A DNA stretch of 64,000 bases, taken from Flavobacterium sp. GSB-24 (GTDB taxonomy: Bacteria; Bacteroidota; Bacteroidia; Flavobacteriales; Flavobacteriaceae). The notes beneath the pieces are model-generated. The model did no database searches. It was given only the letters and a program-made list of their open reading frames with translations, and was not told the origin of the DNA. Below, piece by piece: positions 33,895 to 42,108 of the stretch. The translations under genes were made by a program, and so were the position numbers. The first letter of the stretch is position 1; each line of letters starts with the position of its first letter. The stretch is taken from positions 2,480,001 to 2,544,000 of the forward strand of contig NZ_AP027043.1 of assembly GCF_027924665.1 (NCBI RefSeq), given 5' to 3'.

Positions 33895-34722
33895 ATGACT
33901 ACACAACAACTACACGAACAAATTCTTCAGAAAAAATCATTTTTATGCGTTGGTTTAGATCCAGACCTAGCAAAATTACCGCAGCATTTATTAGAAACAG
34001 AAGATCCTATTTTTGAATTTAATAAAGCGATAATCGATGCTACACACGATTTAACTGTTGGTTATAAGCCAAATACAGCATTTTTTGAAGCATACGGAAT
34101 AAAAGGATGGATGTCTTTGCAGAAAACAATTAATTACATCAACGAAAATTATCCTGAAATATTTACGATCGCCGATGCAAAACGCGGAGATATCGGGAAT
34201 ACTTCAAGTATGTATGCAAAAGCTTTTTTTGAAGATTTAAATTTTGATAGTGTAACCGTTGCGCCATATATGGGAAAAGATTCTGTTGAACCTTTTTTGG
34301 CTTTCGAAAACAAGCACACTATAATGTTAGCTTTAACATCAAATGAAGGTGCTTTCGATTTTCAGACTTTAACCACAAACGGAAAAGAATTGTACAAACA
34401 AGTTTTGGAAACTTCTAAAACGTGGAAAAACAGCGAAAACTTAATGTATGTTGTAGGCGCAACAAAAGCAGAATATTTTACAGAAATTAGAAAAATTGTT
34501 CCAGACAGCTTTTTACTAGTTCCTGGAATTGGCGCTCAAGGCGGAAGTTTGTCAGAAGTTTGCAAATACGGAATGAATGATAAAATTGGTCTTTTGGTAA
34601 ATTCTGCAAGAGCAATTATTTACGCTTCAAACGGAACTGACTTTGCTCAAAAGGCTAGGGAAGAAGCTTTGAAAGTACAGCAGGAAATGGAAGGGATTAT
34701 TAATACAAAGTTTCAGGTTTAA
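33895..34722 (+). CDS. pyrF: Orotidine 5'-phosphate decarboxylase (type 2)
   Basis: This enzyme catalyses OMP to UMP, the last step of de novo UMP synthesis. The catalytic D94-x-K96-x-x-D99 appears in [12 protein letters not shown], and [11 protein letters not shown] (19-29) and '[11 protein letters not shown]' complete the phosphate pocket. The length of 275 fits the long (type 2) bacterial OMPDC. No other pyr gene is adjacent. A good promoter precedes it, and a CGCAAAG-type repeat follows. Confidence 0.96.
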   Translation: MTTQQLHEQILQKKSFLCVGLDPDLAKLPQHLLETEDPIFEFNKAIIDATHDLTVGYKPNTAFFEAYGIKGWMSLQKTINYINENYPEIFTIADAKRGDIGNTSSMYAKAFFEDLNFDSVTVAPYMGKDSVEPFLAFENKHTIMLALTSNEGAFDFQTLTTNGKELYKQVLETSKTWKNSENLMYVVGATKAEYFTEIRKIVPDSFLLVPGIGAQGGSLSEVCKYGMNDKIGLLVNSARAIIYASNGTDFAQKAREEALKVQQEMEGIINTKFQV

Positions 34723-34754
34723 GGTTTCAAGTTTATTACTTTGAACATAATTTT

Positions 34755-34850
34755 ATCGCAAAGTCGCAACGCTTTATTTACAAAGCTTTGCGAACTTTGT
34801 GTTTTATACAAAACCTAGTAAATGTAAAACCTTTGCGTTAAAACCACGAT
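34755..34850. repeat. CGCAAAG/CTTTGCG-family intergenic repeat, copy 1
   Basis: ATCGCAAAGTCGCAACGC, then CAAAGCTTTGCGAACTTTGTG and CCTTTGCGTTAAAA lie between pyrF and the BtuF-like gene. Related copies follow at 35703-35830, 50226-50335 and 51145-51235, with a weaker one at 37230-37285. Confidence 0.6.
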
Positions 34851-34882
34851 CCAATTAACTTCAAACAAATAAAACTTGAAAC

Positions 34883-35683
34883 ATGAAACAACTTAAAGAC
34901 CAGCTGGGCACTTTACATTCTTTTGAATCAGCTCCCAAGCGTATAATTTCTCTAGTTCCTTCTCAAACCGAATTATTATACGATCTAGGTTTAGAAGATA
35001 AAATTATCGGAATTACGAAGTTTTGTGTACATCCGTTTCATTTTAAGTCGACTAAAAAGATTGTTGGTGGGACAAAGAAAATTCACTTCGAGAAAATAAA
35101 GCTTTTACAGCCTGATATTATCATTTGCAATAAAGAAGAAAACACAGAAGAAATTGTAAATCAGTTACAGGAAATTTGTCCGGTTTGGGTTACGAATATT
35201 GTTTCTATTGACGATAACTTTCAGATGATTTCAGATTTCGGGCAATTGTTCAATTGCAGAACCGAAGCCCAAAAATGGAATGATAAACTGACTTTTGCTT
35301 TAAGCGATTTCAAGAATTACGTAAAAGACATCCCGTCTAAAAAAGCAGCTTATTTCATTTGGAAAAATCCATATATGGTTGCTGGAAACGATACTTATAT
35401 AAATGAATTATTAAAACTGAATCATTTTACAAATATATACGAAGATAAAGGACGTTATCCAGAAATTGAATTAAAGAAGATGCGTTTAGAAGGAGATCCA
35501 GATATTGTTTTCCTTTCTTCAGAACCGTATCCTTTTAAAGAAGAAGATGCTTTTGAAATTGGAAGATTTACGCATCACGCTAAAACTATTTTCGTCGACG
35601 GCGAAATGTTCTCTTGGCACGGAAGCCGATTATTTAAGGCTTTTGCTTATTTCAAATTACTACACGAAAGGTTGAAGAATTAG
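34883..35683 (+). CDS. BtuF-like helical-backbone metal/cobalamin-binding protein
   Basis: The 266-residue protein has the periplasmic-binding-protein class III fold used for cobalamin or ferric-siderophores: 'PKRIISLVPSQTELLYDLGLEDKIIGITKFCVHP', 'IKLLQPDIIICNKEEN', and a C-terminal 'SWHGSRLFKAF' region. I see no signal peptide, unlike classic BtuF; cytosolic or unusually exported members occur in Bacteroidota. No ABC permease is adjacent. Cobalamin is a plausible ligand since the genome encodes B12-dependent IcmF, but this is an inference. Confidence 0.8.
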   Translation: MKQLKDQLGTLHSFESAPKRIISLVPSQTELLYDLGLEDKIIGITKFCVHPFHFKSTKKIVGGTKKIHFEKIKLLQPDIIICNKEENTEEIVNQLQEICPVWVTNIVSIDDNFQMISDFGQLFNCRTEAQKWNDKLTFALSDFKNYVKDIPSKKAAYFIWKNPYMVAGNDTYINELLKLNHFTNIYEDKGRYPEIELKKMRLEGDPDIVFLSSEPYPFKEEDAFEIGRFTHHAKTIFVDGEMFSWHGSRLFKAFAYFKLLHERLKN

Positions 35684-35702
35684 CTTTGCATTTTTTGTTG
35701 GA

Positions 35703-35830
35703 TCGTGATTTTAACGCAAAGAACGCAAAGATTCTTTTTATGCAAGGTTTATAGAAAACATAAAGTTTACAAAGTTTTGTATTATAGCTTTGCGAACTTT
35801 GCGAAAAAACCTTTGCGTTCTTTGCGGTAG
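35703..35830. repeat. CGCAAAG/CTTTGCG-family intergenic repeat, copy 2
   Basis: AACGCAAAGAACGCAAAG (35714-35731) and the inverted CCTTTGCGTTCTTTGCGG (35810-35827) flank a GCGAACTTTGCG centre, so the block can fold on itself. Confidence 0.65.
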
Positions 35831-35881
35831 AAATTATGCTCAAAGTATAAGTAACCTGTAACGAAAATCTATAAAAAAAGA

Positions 35882-35908
35882 ATGCCGGCATCTCGAAGAC
35901 GCCGGCAT
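35882..35908. other. GC-rich orphan hairpin ATGCCGGC...GCCGGCAT
   Basis: ATGCCGGC (35882-35889) and GCCGGCAT (35901-35908) form an 8-bp stem with an 11-nt loop. On the minus strand it is followed by a U-run. No gene ends here on that strand: purU has its own terminator at 36282. The stretch 35909-36281 shows no ORF. Confidence 0.6.
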
Positions 35909-36281
35909 CATTTAACTAACCAAAACCAAAATAATAAATAACCAGTTTATTACATTACAAATGTCCGACATATATCAATCTTATGCTGTTAAGGTTTTGT
36001 TATTACTTTGTTGAGCATAAGTTAAGATTTATAAAATCATTGTTTTGAGCTTTCTGCAGCATAGAATAATTTTTAATTATTAAAATATAATAACTATCAA
36101 ATTTGTTTATTAATTCAGTTGGTTTTGATTTAATATAATGATAAAATATTAGAAATCAGAAAAATACATTTAAAGTAAAATTAACAACTGCTTGTAAAAA
36201 GCTGTTTTTCAACCTGCCAAAATACATACAATGAGGTTTTTTGAGGTTGTTTTTAAAAGATGAAGAGTTATTAAAAACATA

Positions 36282-36315
36282 AAACCCGACAGCGTTATAA
36301 ACTGTCGGGTTTTTA
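36282..36315. terminator. Terminator of purU
   Basis: AAACCCGACAG (36282-36292) pairs with CTGTCGGGTTT (36302-36312). It is about 35 bp past the purU stop on the minus strand. Confidence 0.85.
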
Positions 36316-36346
36316 TTTTGTTTTATTAAATCTCAGAATTTCATGC

Positions 36347-37201
36347 TTAAGAAAAAACTACTGTTTTATTGCTGTAAACCATTGTTTTTCTTTCTGCATG
36401 CAATTTAATTGCCCTTGCTAAAACAATTCTTTCTAGATCGCGTCCTTTCATGATAAAATCTTCTACCGAATGAATGTGAGAAACTCTCGCAATATCTTGT
36501 TCAATAATCGGACCTTCGTCTAGTTCTTCTGTAACATAGTGACTTGTTGCACCAATAATTTTTACACCGCGTTTAAATGCCGAATGATACGGTTTCGCTC
36601 CTGGAAAAGCAGGTAAAAACGAATGATGAATATTGATAATTTTATTTTCGTAAAGCGAAATCAATTTTGGAGTGACAATTTGCATGTAACGGGCCAAAAC
36701 AATAAAATTGATTTCATATCTTTTTAATAGCTCAATTTGTCTTGCTTCACCTTCTTCTTTATTCTCTTTGGTAAAAGGCACATAGTGAAACGGAATATCA
36801 AAACGTTCAGCAATTGACCTTAAATCATTATGATTACTAATGATAAGCGGAATTTCGACATTTAGTTCTCCAGCACTGTAACGTCCTAAAATATCAAATA
36901 AACAATGATCATATTTAGAAACAAATAATGCCATTTTAGGTTTTTGCTCCTGGCTGTACAAATCCCAAGACATATTAAATTTGACAGCGAGAGTTTTATC
37001 AAAATCTTCTTTTAAACTTTCAATAGTAATTTGCGGATTGGTAAATTCACATTCCAATCGCATAAAAAATACATTTTGCTCTACATCAACATGCTGATCA
37101 ATATAGGTGATATTTCCTTCTACTTTAGCAATAAAAGTAGTCACAGAGGCGATAATATTCTTTTGATCTCCACAATGAATGAGTATTGTTATTTTTTGCA
37201 T
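36347..37201 (-). CDS. purU: Formyltetrahydrofolate deformylase
   Basis: Hydrolyses 10-formyl-THF to formate and THF, balancing the one-carbon pool and feeding formate to purine synthesis. An N-terminal ACT domain (about 1-80) precedes the formyltransferase-fold domain (about 88-284). The catalytic triad is N190, H192 (IINIHHSFLPAFPGAKPY) and D228 (EELDEGPI). Length 284 is normal. It lies next to pyrF and upstream of purM on the map but not in an operon with either. Confidence 0.95.
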   Translation of the reverse strand: MQKITILIHCGDQKNIIASVTTFIAKVEGNITYIDQHVDVEQNVFFMRLECEFTNPQITIESLKEDFDKTLAVKFNMSWDLYSQEQKPKMALFVSKYDHCLFDILGRYSAGELNVEIPLIISNHNDLRSIAERFDIPFHYVPFTKENKEEGEARQIELLKRYEINFIVLARYMQIVTPKLISLYENKIINIHHSFLPAFPGAKPYHSAFKRGVKIIGATSHYVTEELDEGPIIEQDIARVSHIHSVEDFIMKGRDLERIVLARAIKLHAERKTMVYSNKTVVFS

Positions 37202-37302
37202 TTTGGTATTTAATTTTGGTTAGTGACAAGTTGCAAAGGTCCAAAGTTGCAAAGGCTGCTTTGTATCTTTGTGCCTTTGAATCTTTTTAACTTCAGAAAA
37301 AA

Positions 37303-38022
37303 TTATTTTCCGTCCTGCATTGCAAATACACTTTTTAATAAAGGAGTTGTTCTTGCACTTATATTATTACGGATTTCTTTTTCTTCTACAGCAATCATTT
37401 TAAAAACTCCAGATAAAGCTTGAGTTGTTGTATAGTCAGTCAAATCTGGATTTACTTTTTTAACTAATGGAATCGTGTTGTATTTGTTTATGATTTTTGT
37501 CCAAACAACATCAGCGCCTACTTTTTCGAAAGAACTTTTAATCACAGGATTAAATTTTCCATATAAAGCAGAAGTTGTACTTCCTTGCAAATAGCTTGTA
37601 GCAGCGCTGTCGTTTCCTAGTAAAATATTTTTAGCGTCTGTAAAAGACATATTTTTTACTGCCGAAACAAATATTGGCGTAGCTTCTTTCACTGCATCTT
37701 CTGCAGCACGGTTCAGCATTTTTATTCCTTCATCTGCAAGAGAGCTTAAACCTACTTTTCTTAGAGTAGCATCTACTTTTTGTAATTCTTGCGGCATTAA
37801 AATTTTTACAGCTTCATTTTTATAAAAGCCATCTACTGCAGTTAATTTACTTACTTGTAGGGTAATTCCTTTGTTTAAAGCTTCTTTTAGACCCGAAGCA
37901 ATGTCTACACCACCAACTCCAGGAATCTGGGATGATATTTGAGGTAATTGATTTAAGGTCTGTTGTACCTGCGCACAAGACGTAAGAGAAAATGTAACGG
38001 CTAATAATAAAATCTTTTTCAT
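37303..38022 (-). CDS. DUF4197 domain-containing lipoprotein
   Basis: I start at MKKILLLAVTFSLTSC (38022). An upstream in-frame Met at 38046 overlaps the perfect -7 box TATTTTTG (38044-38051), so it cannot be the start if that promoter is used. The lipobox Cys is at residue 16. The rest is a helical DUF4197 domain: 'VDIASGLKEALNKGITLQVSKLTAVDGFYKNEAVKILMPQELQKV' and 'DEGIKMLNRAAEDAV', ending 'RNNISARTTPLLKSVFAMQ'. The function is unknown. Mature length is about 224. Confidence 0.88.
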   Translation of the reverse strand: MKKILLLAVTFSLTSCAQVQQTLNQLPQISSQIPGVGGVDIASGLKEALNKGITLQVSKLTAVDGFYKNEAVKILMPQELQKVDATLRKVGLSSLADEGIKMLNRAAEDAVKEATPIFVSAVKNMSFTDAKNILLGNDSAATSYLQGSTTSALYGKFNPVIKSSFEKVGADVVWTKIINKYNTIPLVKKVNPDLTDYTTTQALSGVFKMIAVEEKEIRNNISARTTPLLKSVFAMQDGK

Positions 38023-38043
38023 TTGTTGGGGATTATTAAGTTT

Positions 38044-38051
38044 CAAAAATA
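38044..38051 (-). promoter_or_regulatory. -7 box TATTTTTG deciding the DUF4197 start
   Basis: CAAAAATA on the plus strand is a full TAnnTTTG match on the minus strand, 22 bp before the Met at 38022 and overlapping the upstream alternative Met. Confidence 0.5.
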
Positions 38052-38198
38052 CTACTTATTCAAAAATAAAGCCATAAAAATATTCTGAGAGGGTAAACAA
38101 TTTGTTTGATAAATAACAAAGTCTAGTTTTAAGGTTTTTTATTATTTTATAGATCGATTTTTTTGGTTTGGATTCGAAGACGTATAGAGAAATTTGAC

Positions 38199-38666
38199 TT
38201 AACAAATAATATCCTGATAACCTAATTTTTCAATTCTTTCATCTAAAAGAAGTATACCAACTCCATTTTCTTCATCCCATGTACAATCAAATGCAAGTCC
38301 AATTGATCGACTTGCAAAAATTCCTGCATGAGGAATATTAATACCAACAAAAGTTATGTTTTCAATTAGTTCTTCAAGTGTTTCAATGGCTGGGTAAAAA
38401 GCATTAAACTCAAGATGATAACCAAGTTCTTTTCTTTTTTCTTGATAATAATTTAATATTGATGGTAGAATTTTATATTGTATATTTTTCCATTCGGCCA
38501 TTAAAAAATTATACGACTCATATTGCTGTTTGTCAAATTCTCCAGATTCTTCTCCATTAATAGTTATTGAAATTTCAACTTCTTTATCTAAGAATTGAAT
38601 CTGAGTATATTTGCACCAAATATAATTGTATTCAAGTTCTCCAAAAATTGGGTCTTTGATAGTCAT
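38199..38666 (-). CDS. DUF6985-like hypothetical protein, 155 aa
   Basis: A soluble protein with no signal. It starts 'IKDPIFGELEYNYIWCKYTQIQF' and ends 'SIGLAFDCTWDEENGVGILLLDERIEKLGYQDI', the two ends that mark DUF6985/immunity-like proteins. Members are often encoded beside polymorphic toxins or scattered singly; no toxin gene is seen here. Function unknown. Confidence 0.7.
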   Translation of the reverse strand: MTIKDPIFGELEYNYIWCKYTQIQFLDKEVEISITINGEESGEFDKQQYESYNFLMAEWKNIQYKILPSILNYYQEKRKELGYHLEFNAFYPAIETLEELIENITFVGINIPHAGIFASRSIGLAFDCTWDEENGVGILLLDERIEKLGYQDIIC

Positions 38667-38690
38667 TTTATAAATTGAATAAATTAAAAA

Positions 38691-38722
38691 AAAATCACCT
38701 TATGAATAATAAGATGATTTTA
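38691..38722. terminator. Terminator-like hairpin after the DUF6985-like gene
   Basis: AAAATCACCTTAT (38691-38703) and ATAAGATGATTTT (from 38709) form a stem with one mismatch. It lies between two leftward genes and next to the preceding gene's stop at 38736. It can also end the 38199 leader region poorly, so its target is uncertain. Confidence 0.5.
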
Positions 38723-38735
38723 TTAGTATTAAGTT

Positions 38736-39605
38736 TTAACGATTACTAAAAGCAATTTCTTCTAAAGCTTTTGGATTACTGATGGCTTTATAGACTTCTT
38801 GTTTTCGCATATGATCAGTATCACTTGTTCCTGTACTAAGAATAAGTTTTTTAGGAATAATTGGTTTTTCATCGAAAATAGAACTATATAATAAAACGGC
38901 CTGCAAAAATCCGCCATCATTTAAAAAATGCAGTGTTTCTCTTCCGAAACGAAGACGATCCTTATTGTCTTTTAGGTATTGGTAACCACTTTTACCATTG
39001 TAAGCATCTTTAACTGCGTCACCAATTCTCAATAAACCTGCATTTTTTAAAAATGTTGCCGCTCCCATCGCATTTTTACGTAGTTCGTTATAGTAATTGT
39101 TATAGTTGGAGTCTGTGTAAGGTACTGGAGACATTGCTTGGTATACATATATAGCAGCATCTGGACTGTTTTTATGTATTTTTTCAACAATAAATTTTAA
39201 ATTATTTTTATACTTCTCAGGATCGTTTAATGCAATTGGTGTTGCTTCTTGAAGCACAACATAATCGTAGTAATTTCCATCTTTGTCTATATTAGAAAAA
39301 TTTTGGTTGGCTTCCGTTTTATTGGTGTAGTAAACTTTGTCAAGAGGAACACCCATTGTCACTAACTGCTGTACATTAATATGCTGCTGATTGGCATTGC
39401 ATAGTTCTTGAAATAATGTTGAAGTGCTGACAAAATATTCTAATTGGCTGTTGCCCATAAATAAAATACGCGGAGGGCCAACAGCTTTAGGCGCTTTAGG
39501 TCTGGGAATATTATGGGCTCCAATAAAACTTTCAGGTGTTTTTGAATTATTGCAGCCAGAAATTAGCATTAATATTGCAGTAAATAGAAAAAAGTATTTT
39601 TTCAC
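38736..39605 (-). CDS. SGNH-hydrolase-like lipoprotein, 289 aa
   Basis: A lipoprotein signal (MKKYFFLFTAILMLISGC, Cys18) precedes a domain starting 'PPRILFMGNSQLEYF', which has the GNS version of the SGNH/GDSL block I with the serine in the usual place. 'YDYVVLQEATPIAL' resembles block III, and 'ETLHFLNDGGFLQA' near the C-terminus resembles the block V His/Asp region. This suggests an esterase/acylhydrolase acting in the periplasm. The match is by fold pattern only, and catalysis is unproven. Confidence 0.65.
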   Translation of the reverse strand: MKKYFFLFTAILMLISGCNNSKTPESFIGAHNIPRPKAPKAVGPPRILFMGNSQLEYFVSTSTLFQELCNANQQHINVQQLVTMGVPLDKVYYTNKTEANQNFSNIDKDGNYYDYVVLQEATPIALNDPEKYKNNLKFIVEKIHKNSPDAAIYVYQAMSPVPYTDSNYNNYYNELRKNAMGAATFLKNAGLLRIGDAVKDAYNGKSGYQYLKDNKDRLRFGRETLHFLNDGGFLQAVLLYSSIFDEKPIIPKKLILSTGTSDTDHMRKQEVYKAISNPKALEEIAFSNR

Positions 39606-39718
39606 TGTGATTTAATTAAAAAAAAATTTCGGCAAATCTCTTTTTAAATAAAACCACTTTTAGCCCTTATATGCTTTTAAAGTATCATTTTAAGACAATA
39701 TTAAAGTGAGCGTATTTA

Positions 39719-40060
39719 TTAAATAGTAAACTCAGGATTGTAAACTGGATTATTTTTATTCAATTCTGCCAGAATGATTTGGGTATAATCTTTTCCTCCT
39801 TTAATTAAAAAATAAAAAGATTTAATGACATAAACTGGCCCCCACGGGAAAGCTCTCCAGCCTAAGGCTAAATTTTTAAAGAAATGTTTTAAGGCATATT
39901 TAAAAGTTTTTTCTTCTGGGCGAACAAAATAAATATTTGAGCCTTTAAATTTTTTCATCAGTTTTGAAATAGTATTAGGAAAAATAACAAATCTTCCGCC
40001 TTGCTGCACTAATACATTTATCTCAAACATTGTTAGACCTTCGATATTATTTGTTTTCAT
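39719..40060 (-). CDS. Hypothetical protein, 113 aa
   Basis: No signal peptide. The N-terminal half is a mixed alpha/beta region ('MFEINVLVQQGGRFVIFPNTISKLMKKFKGSNIYFVRP'). The second half has a weakly hydrophobic aromatic helix ('LGWRAFPWGPVYVIKSFYFLIKGG'). I recognise no family, though similar short proteins occur singly in Flavobacteriia. It is flanked by the SGNH-like gene downstream and the L,D-transpeptidase gene upstream, both leftward, with gaps above 100 bp. Confidence 0.6.
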   Translation of the reverse strand: MKTNNIEGLTMFEINVLVQQGGRFVIFPNTISKLMKKFKGSNIYFVRPEEKTFKYALKHFFKNLALGWRAFPWGPVYVIKSFYFLIKGGKDYTQIILAELNKNNPVYNPEFTI

Positions 40061-40201
40061 AATAATTAGTTTTAAGTATTATAAAATTAGTGGTATAATT
40101 ACAGGGCAAAATTCGTGAAGTTTATAGAAGTAAATTGCCTCTAAAAGCTTTAATAGTAATAACTTAAGTTTTTTTTTGGGGTTACTAAAAAAGACTAAAA
40201 A

Positions 40202-40236
40202 AGAGAGAAACTATCAAAAAATGATAACTTCTCTCT
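40202..40236 (-). terminator. Terminator of the L,D-transpeptidase gene
   Basis: AGAGAGAA (40202-40209 region) pairs with TTCTCTCT (about 40229-40236), with inner ATCA/TGAT pairs, just past the stop on the minus strand. The U-run is modest. Confidence 0.6.
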
Positions 40237-40256
40237 AAAATTTAATAGAATTTATA

Positions 40257-41816
40257 TTATTGACCTACAACAGCATTTTCGCCAGTTAACTCTTTGTCTT
40301 TTTCATAAACATCCTGGAAGAAACCAATTTCACCATTTTCATTTACTAATGAAGTAAAATAGGTAATATAAATGGGTACTTTTTTAGTCAATTTAAAACT
40401 ATTTTCTGTTTTTCCAGCCATAGCTTTATCAATTTTTGCAGGTGTCCATTCTGGATAATCTTTAAGCATTGCAACAGCCAATTCTTTTGCCATTTTTACA
40501 TTTATACAACCGTGGCTGAAAGTTCTTTTTTCAAAATCGAATAAAGTTTTAGATGGCGTATCGTGCATGTAAATATCGTCTTGGTTTGGAAACATAAATT
40601 TCACTAACCCTAAAGAGTTGTCTGGTCCTGGTTTTTGTCTCACTTGGCCATTTACCATTTCCATATTTTTTTCTGCAAGATAATTAGGATCTGCAGCAAT
40701 TTTAGATTTCAATTCGTTTTGTACAATACTTTGAGGAACTGTCCAATATGGGCTGAAAACGATTCTGTCAATTTCTCCATTAAAAATGGTTGTTTTTGTC
40801 AAAGGTGCTCCAACAAACACACTCGAAGTCAATTCTACTTTTCCGTTTTTCACATAAACCAATTCAAAAGAAGGAACATTTACTAAAACATACTCATCGC
40901 TGGCTGCAATTTGAGCCGAAATTGCTCGGCATCTTTCCATGTTTAATTTCAAAGTCTCTACTCTGTCGGACAGCGGAATATTCATTTCATTAATATGCTC
41001 TTCTGCAAGAATATAGTTAGGTTTAAATCCGTTACGAACTTTGTATTTCATCACAGCATCCATTAATTCACGATCGTACACGTTGCTTTTAGAATCACTT
41101 TTTAAATCTCCTAATAAATACAAACGGGTTCTAACTTGAGCGATAGTGCTCGAAACAGCATCTGGACGTAACTCTTTATAAGGTGTTTCTTCTGGAACAA
41201 TTGGTTTCCATTTATTTGATCGTTCTAATCTTTTGTATTTTTTTAGAACGTCTTGTAATTTATAATATTGGTCATATTCTACTTTAACGTCTTCTGTTGT
41301 TGTTGAAGCAGTAGCTTCTTCGATGGTACTGTAGTTTAAGAAATCTTTCAACATTGCGTCGTAAGACAATTTTTTCTTATCTGCATTACTTTTTTTAGCA
41401 TACACTACATATAAAGAACTTAAAAGCATATCTGCATCTGTTTTAGATAGCTTTGTTTCAGATGATCGGTCAAAAAGTTGATCAATTTCTTTTTGGTAAG
41501 GAATAACTAAATCATTTGTTTTTTTTGCTTTTTCATACAAAACAGTTCCAAATTCGTTAATATCATCTTCGTCAAACCAAATAGTTCCTAGAGTTCTGTT
41601 TTTGTACAATGACATTACATCAGATTTGTATTTTTTCAAATCAGAATATCTTTTAAAGAAGTCATTGGAAACTTTATCGTTTACATCATCATTGTTGTAA
41701 ACAACCAAAGCGTTTGATGTTTTTTTATCTGAAAGAGTGTTTTTTTCAATTCTATTAAAAGAAGATATAAAGAAACTCAAACCTAAAATTACGGCGAATG
41801 AATAATATGTTTTCAT
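40257..41816 (-). CDS. L,D-transpeptidase (YcbB/LdtD-like)
   Basis: The 519-residue periplasmic enzyme has signal MKTYYSFAVILGLSFFISS. A scaffold and peptidoglycan-binding-like region (about 90-300) precedes the YkuD catalytic domain (about 310-460). The catalytic C437 lies in SHGCINV, with 'FPNQDDIYMHDTPSKTLF' upstream supplying the active-site His. It makes 3-3 cross-links in peptidoglycan or anchors proteins to it. The length and extra domain match the YcbB/LdtD group. It is divergent from icmF. Confidence 0.92.
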   Translation of the reverse strand: MKTYYSFAVILGLSFFISSFNRIEKNTLSDKKTSNALVVYNNDDVNDKVSNDFFKRYSDLKKYKSDVMSLYKNRTLGTIWFDEDDINEFGTVLYEKAKKTNDLVIPYQKEIDQLFDRSSETKLSKTDADMLLSSLYVVYAKKSNADKKKLSYDAMLKDFLNYSTIEEATASTTTEDVKVEYDQYYKLQDVLKKYKRLERSNKWKPIVPEETPYKELRPDAVSSTIAQVRTRLYLLGDLKSDSKSNVYDRELMDAVMKYKVRNGFKPNYILAEEHINEMNIPLSDRVETLKLNMERCRAISAQIAASDEYVLVNVPSFELVYVKNGKVELTSSVFVGAPLTKTTIFNGEIDRIVFSPYWTVPQSIVQNELKSKIAADPNYLAEKNMEMVNGQVRQKPGPDNSLGLVKFMFPNQDDIYMHDTPSKTLFDFEKRTFSHGCINVKMAKELAVAMLKDYPEWTPAKIDKAMAGKTENSFKLTKKVPIYITYFTSLVNENGEIGFFQDVYEKDKELTGENAVVGQ

Positions 41817-42108
41817 TTTTTAAATTTTTACGTTATTACTTTTTATGTTAAGTTGTTTGGTAAAAATTTGGGGCTTTTCTACAATGCTAAATTACTCTAG
41901 AACGTCTTGTAACATGTTTCCTGATTATGTTTAAATGTTGCGAAATTGCCATGTCTTTAAGCTTTCTTTAACTATATCAATTAGTTACGTAAAATGTTAC
42001 CCTTTTGGATTGCGAAATCGATTTATTTTTGTTAAGATAAGCTTATAGTAGGGATCGAATATTAAAATATTTTGTAAATTGCCCTCATAAAATTATCATA
42101 TTCATAAA

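Noticed and set aside
37303..38046. DUF4197 start at 38046
   Set aside because: The -7 box overlaps this codon, and the internal Met at 38022 gives a proper lipobox.
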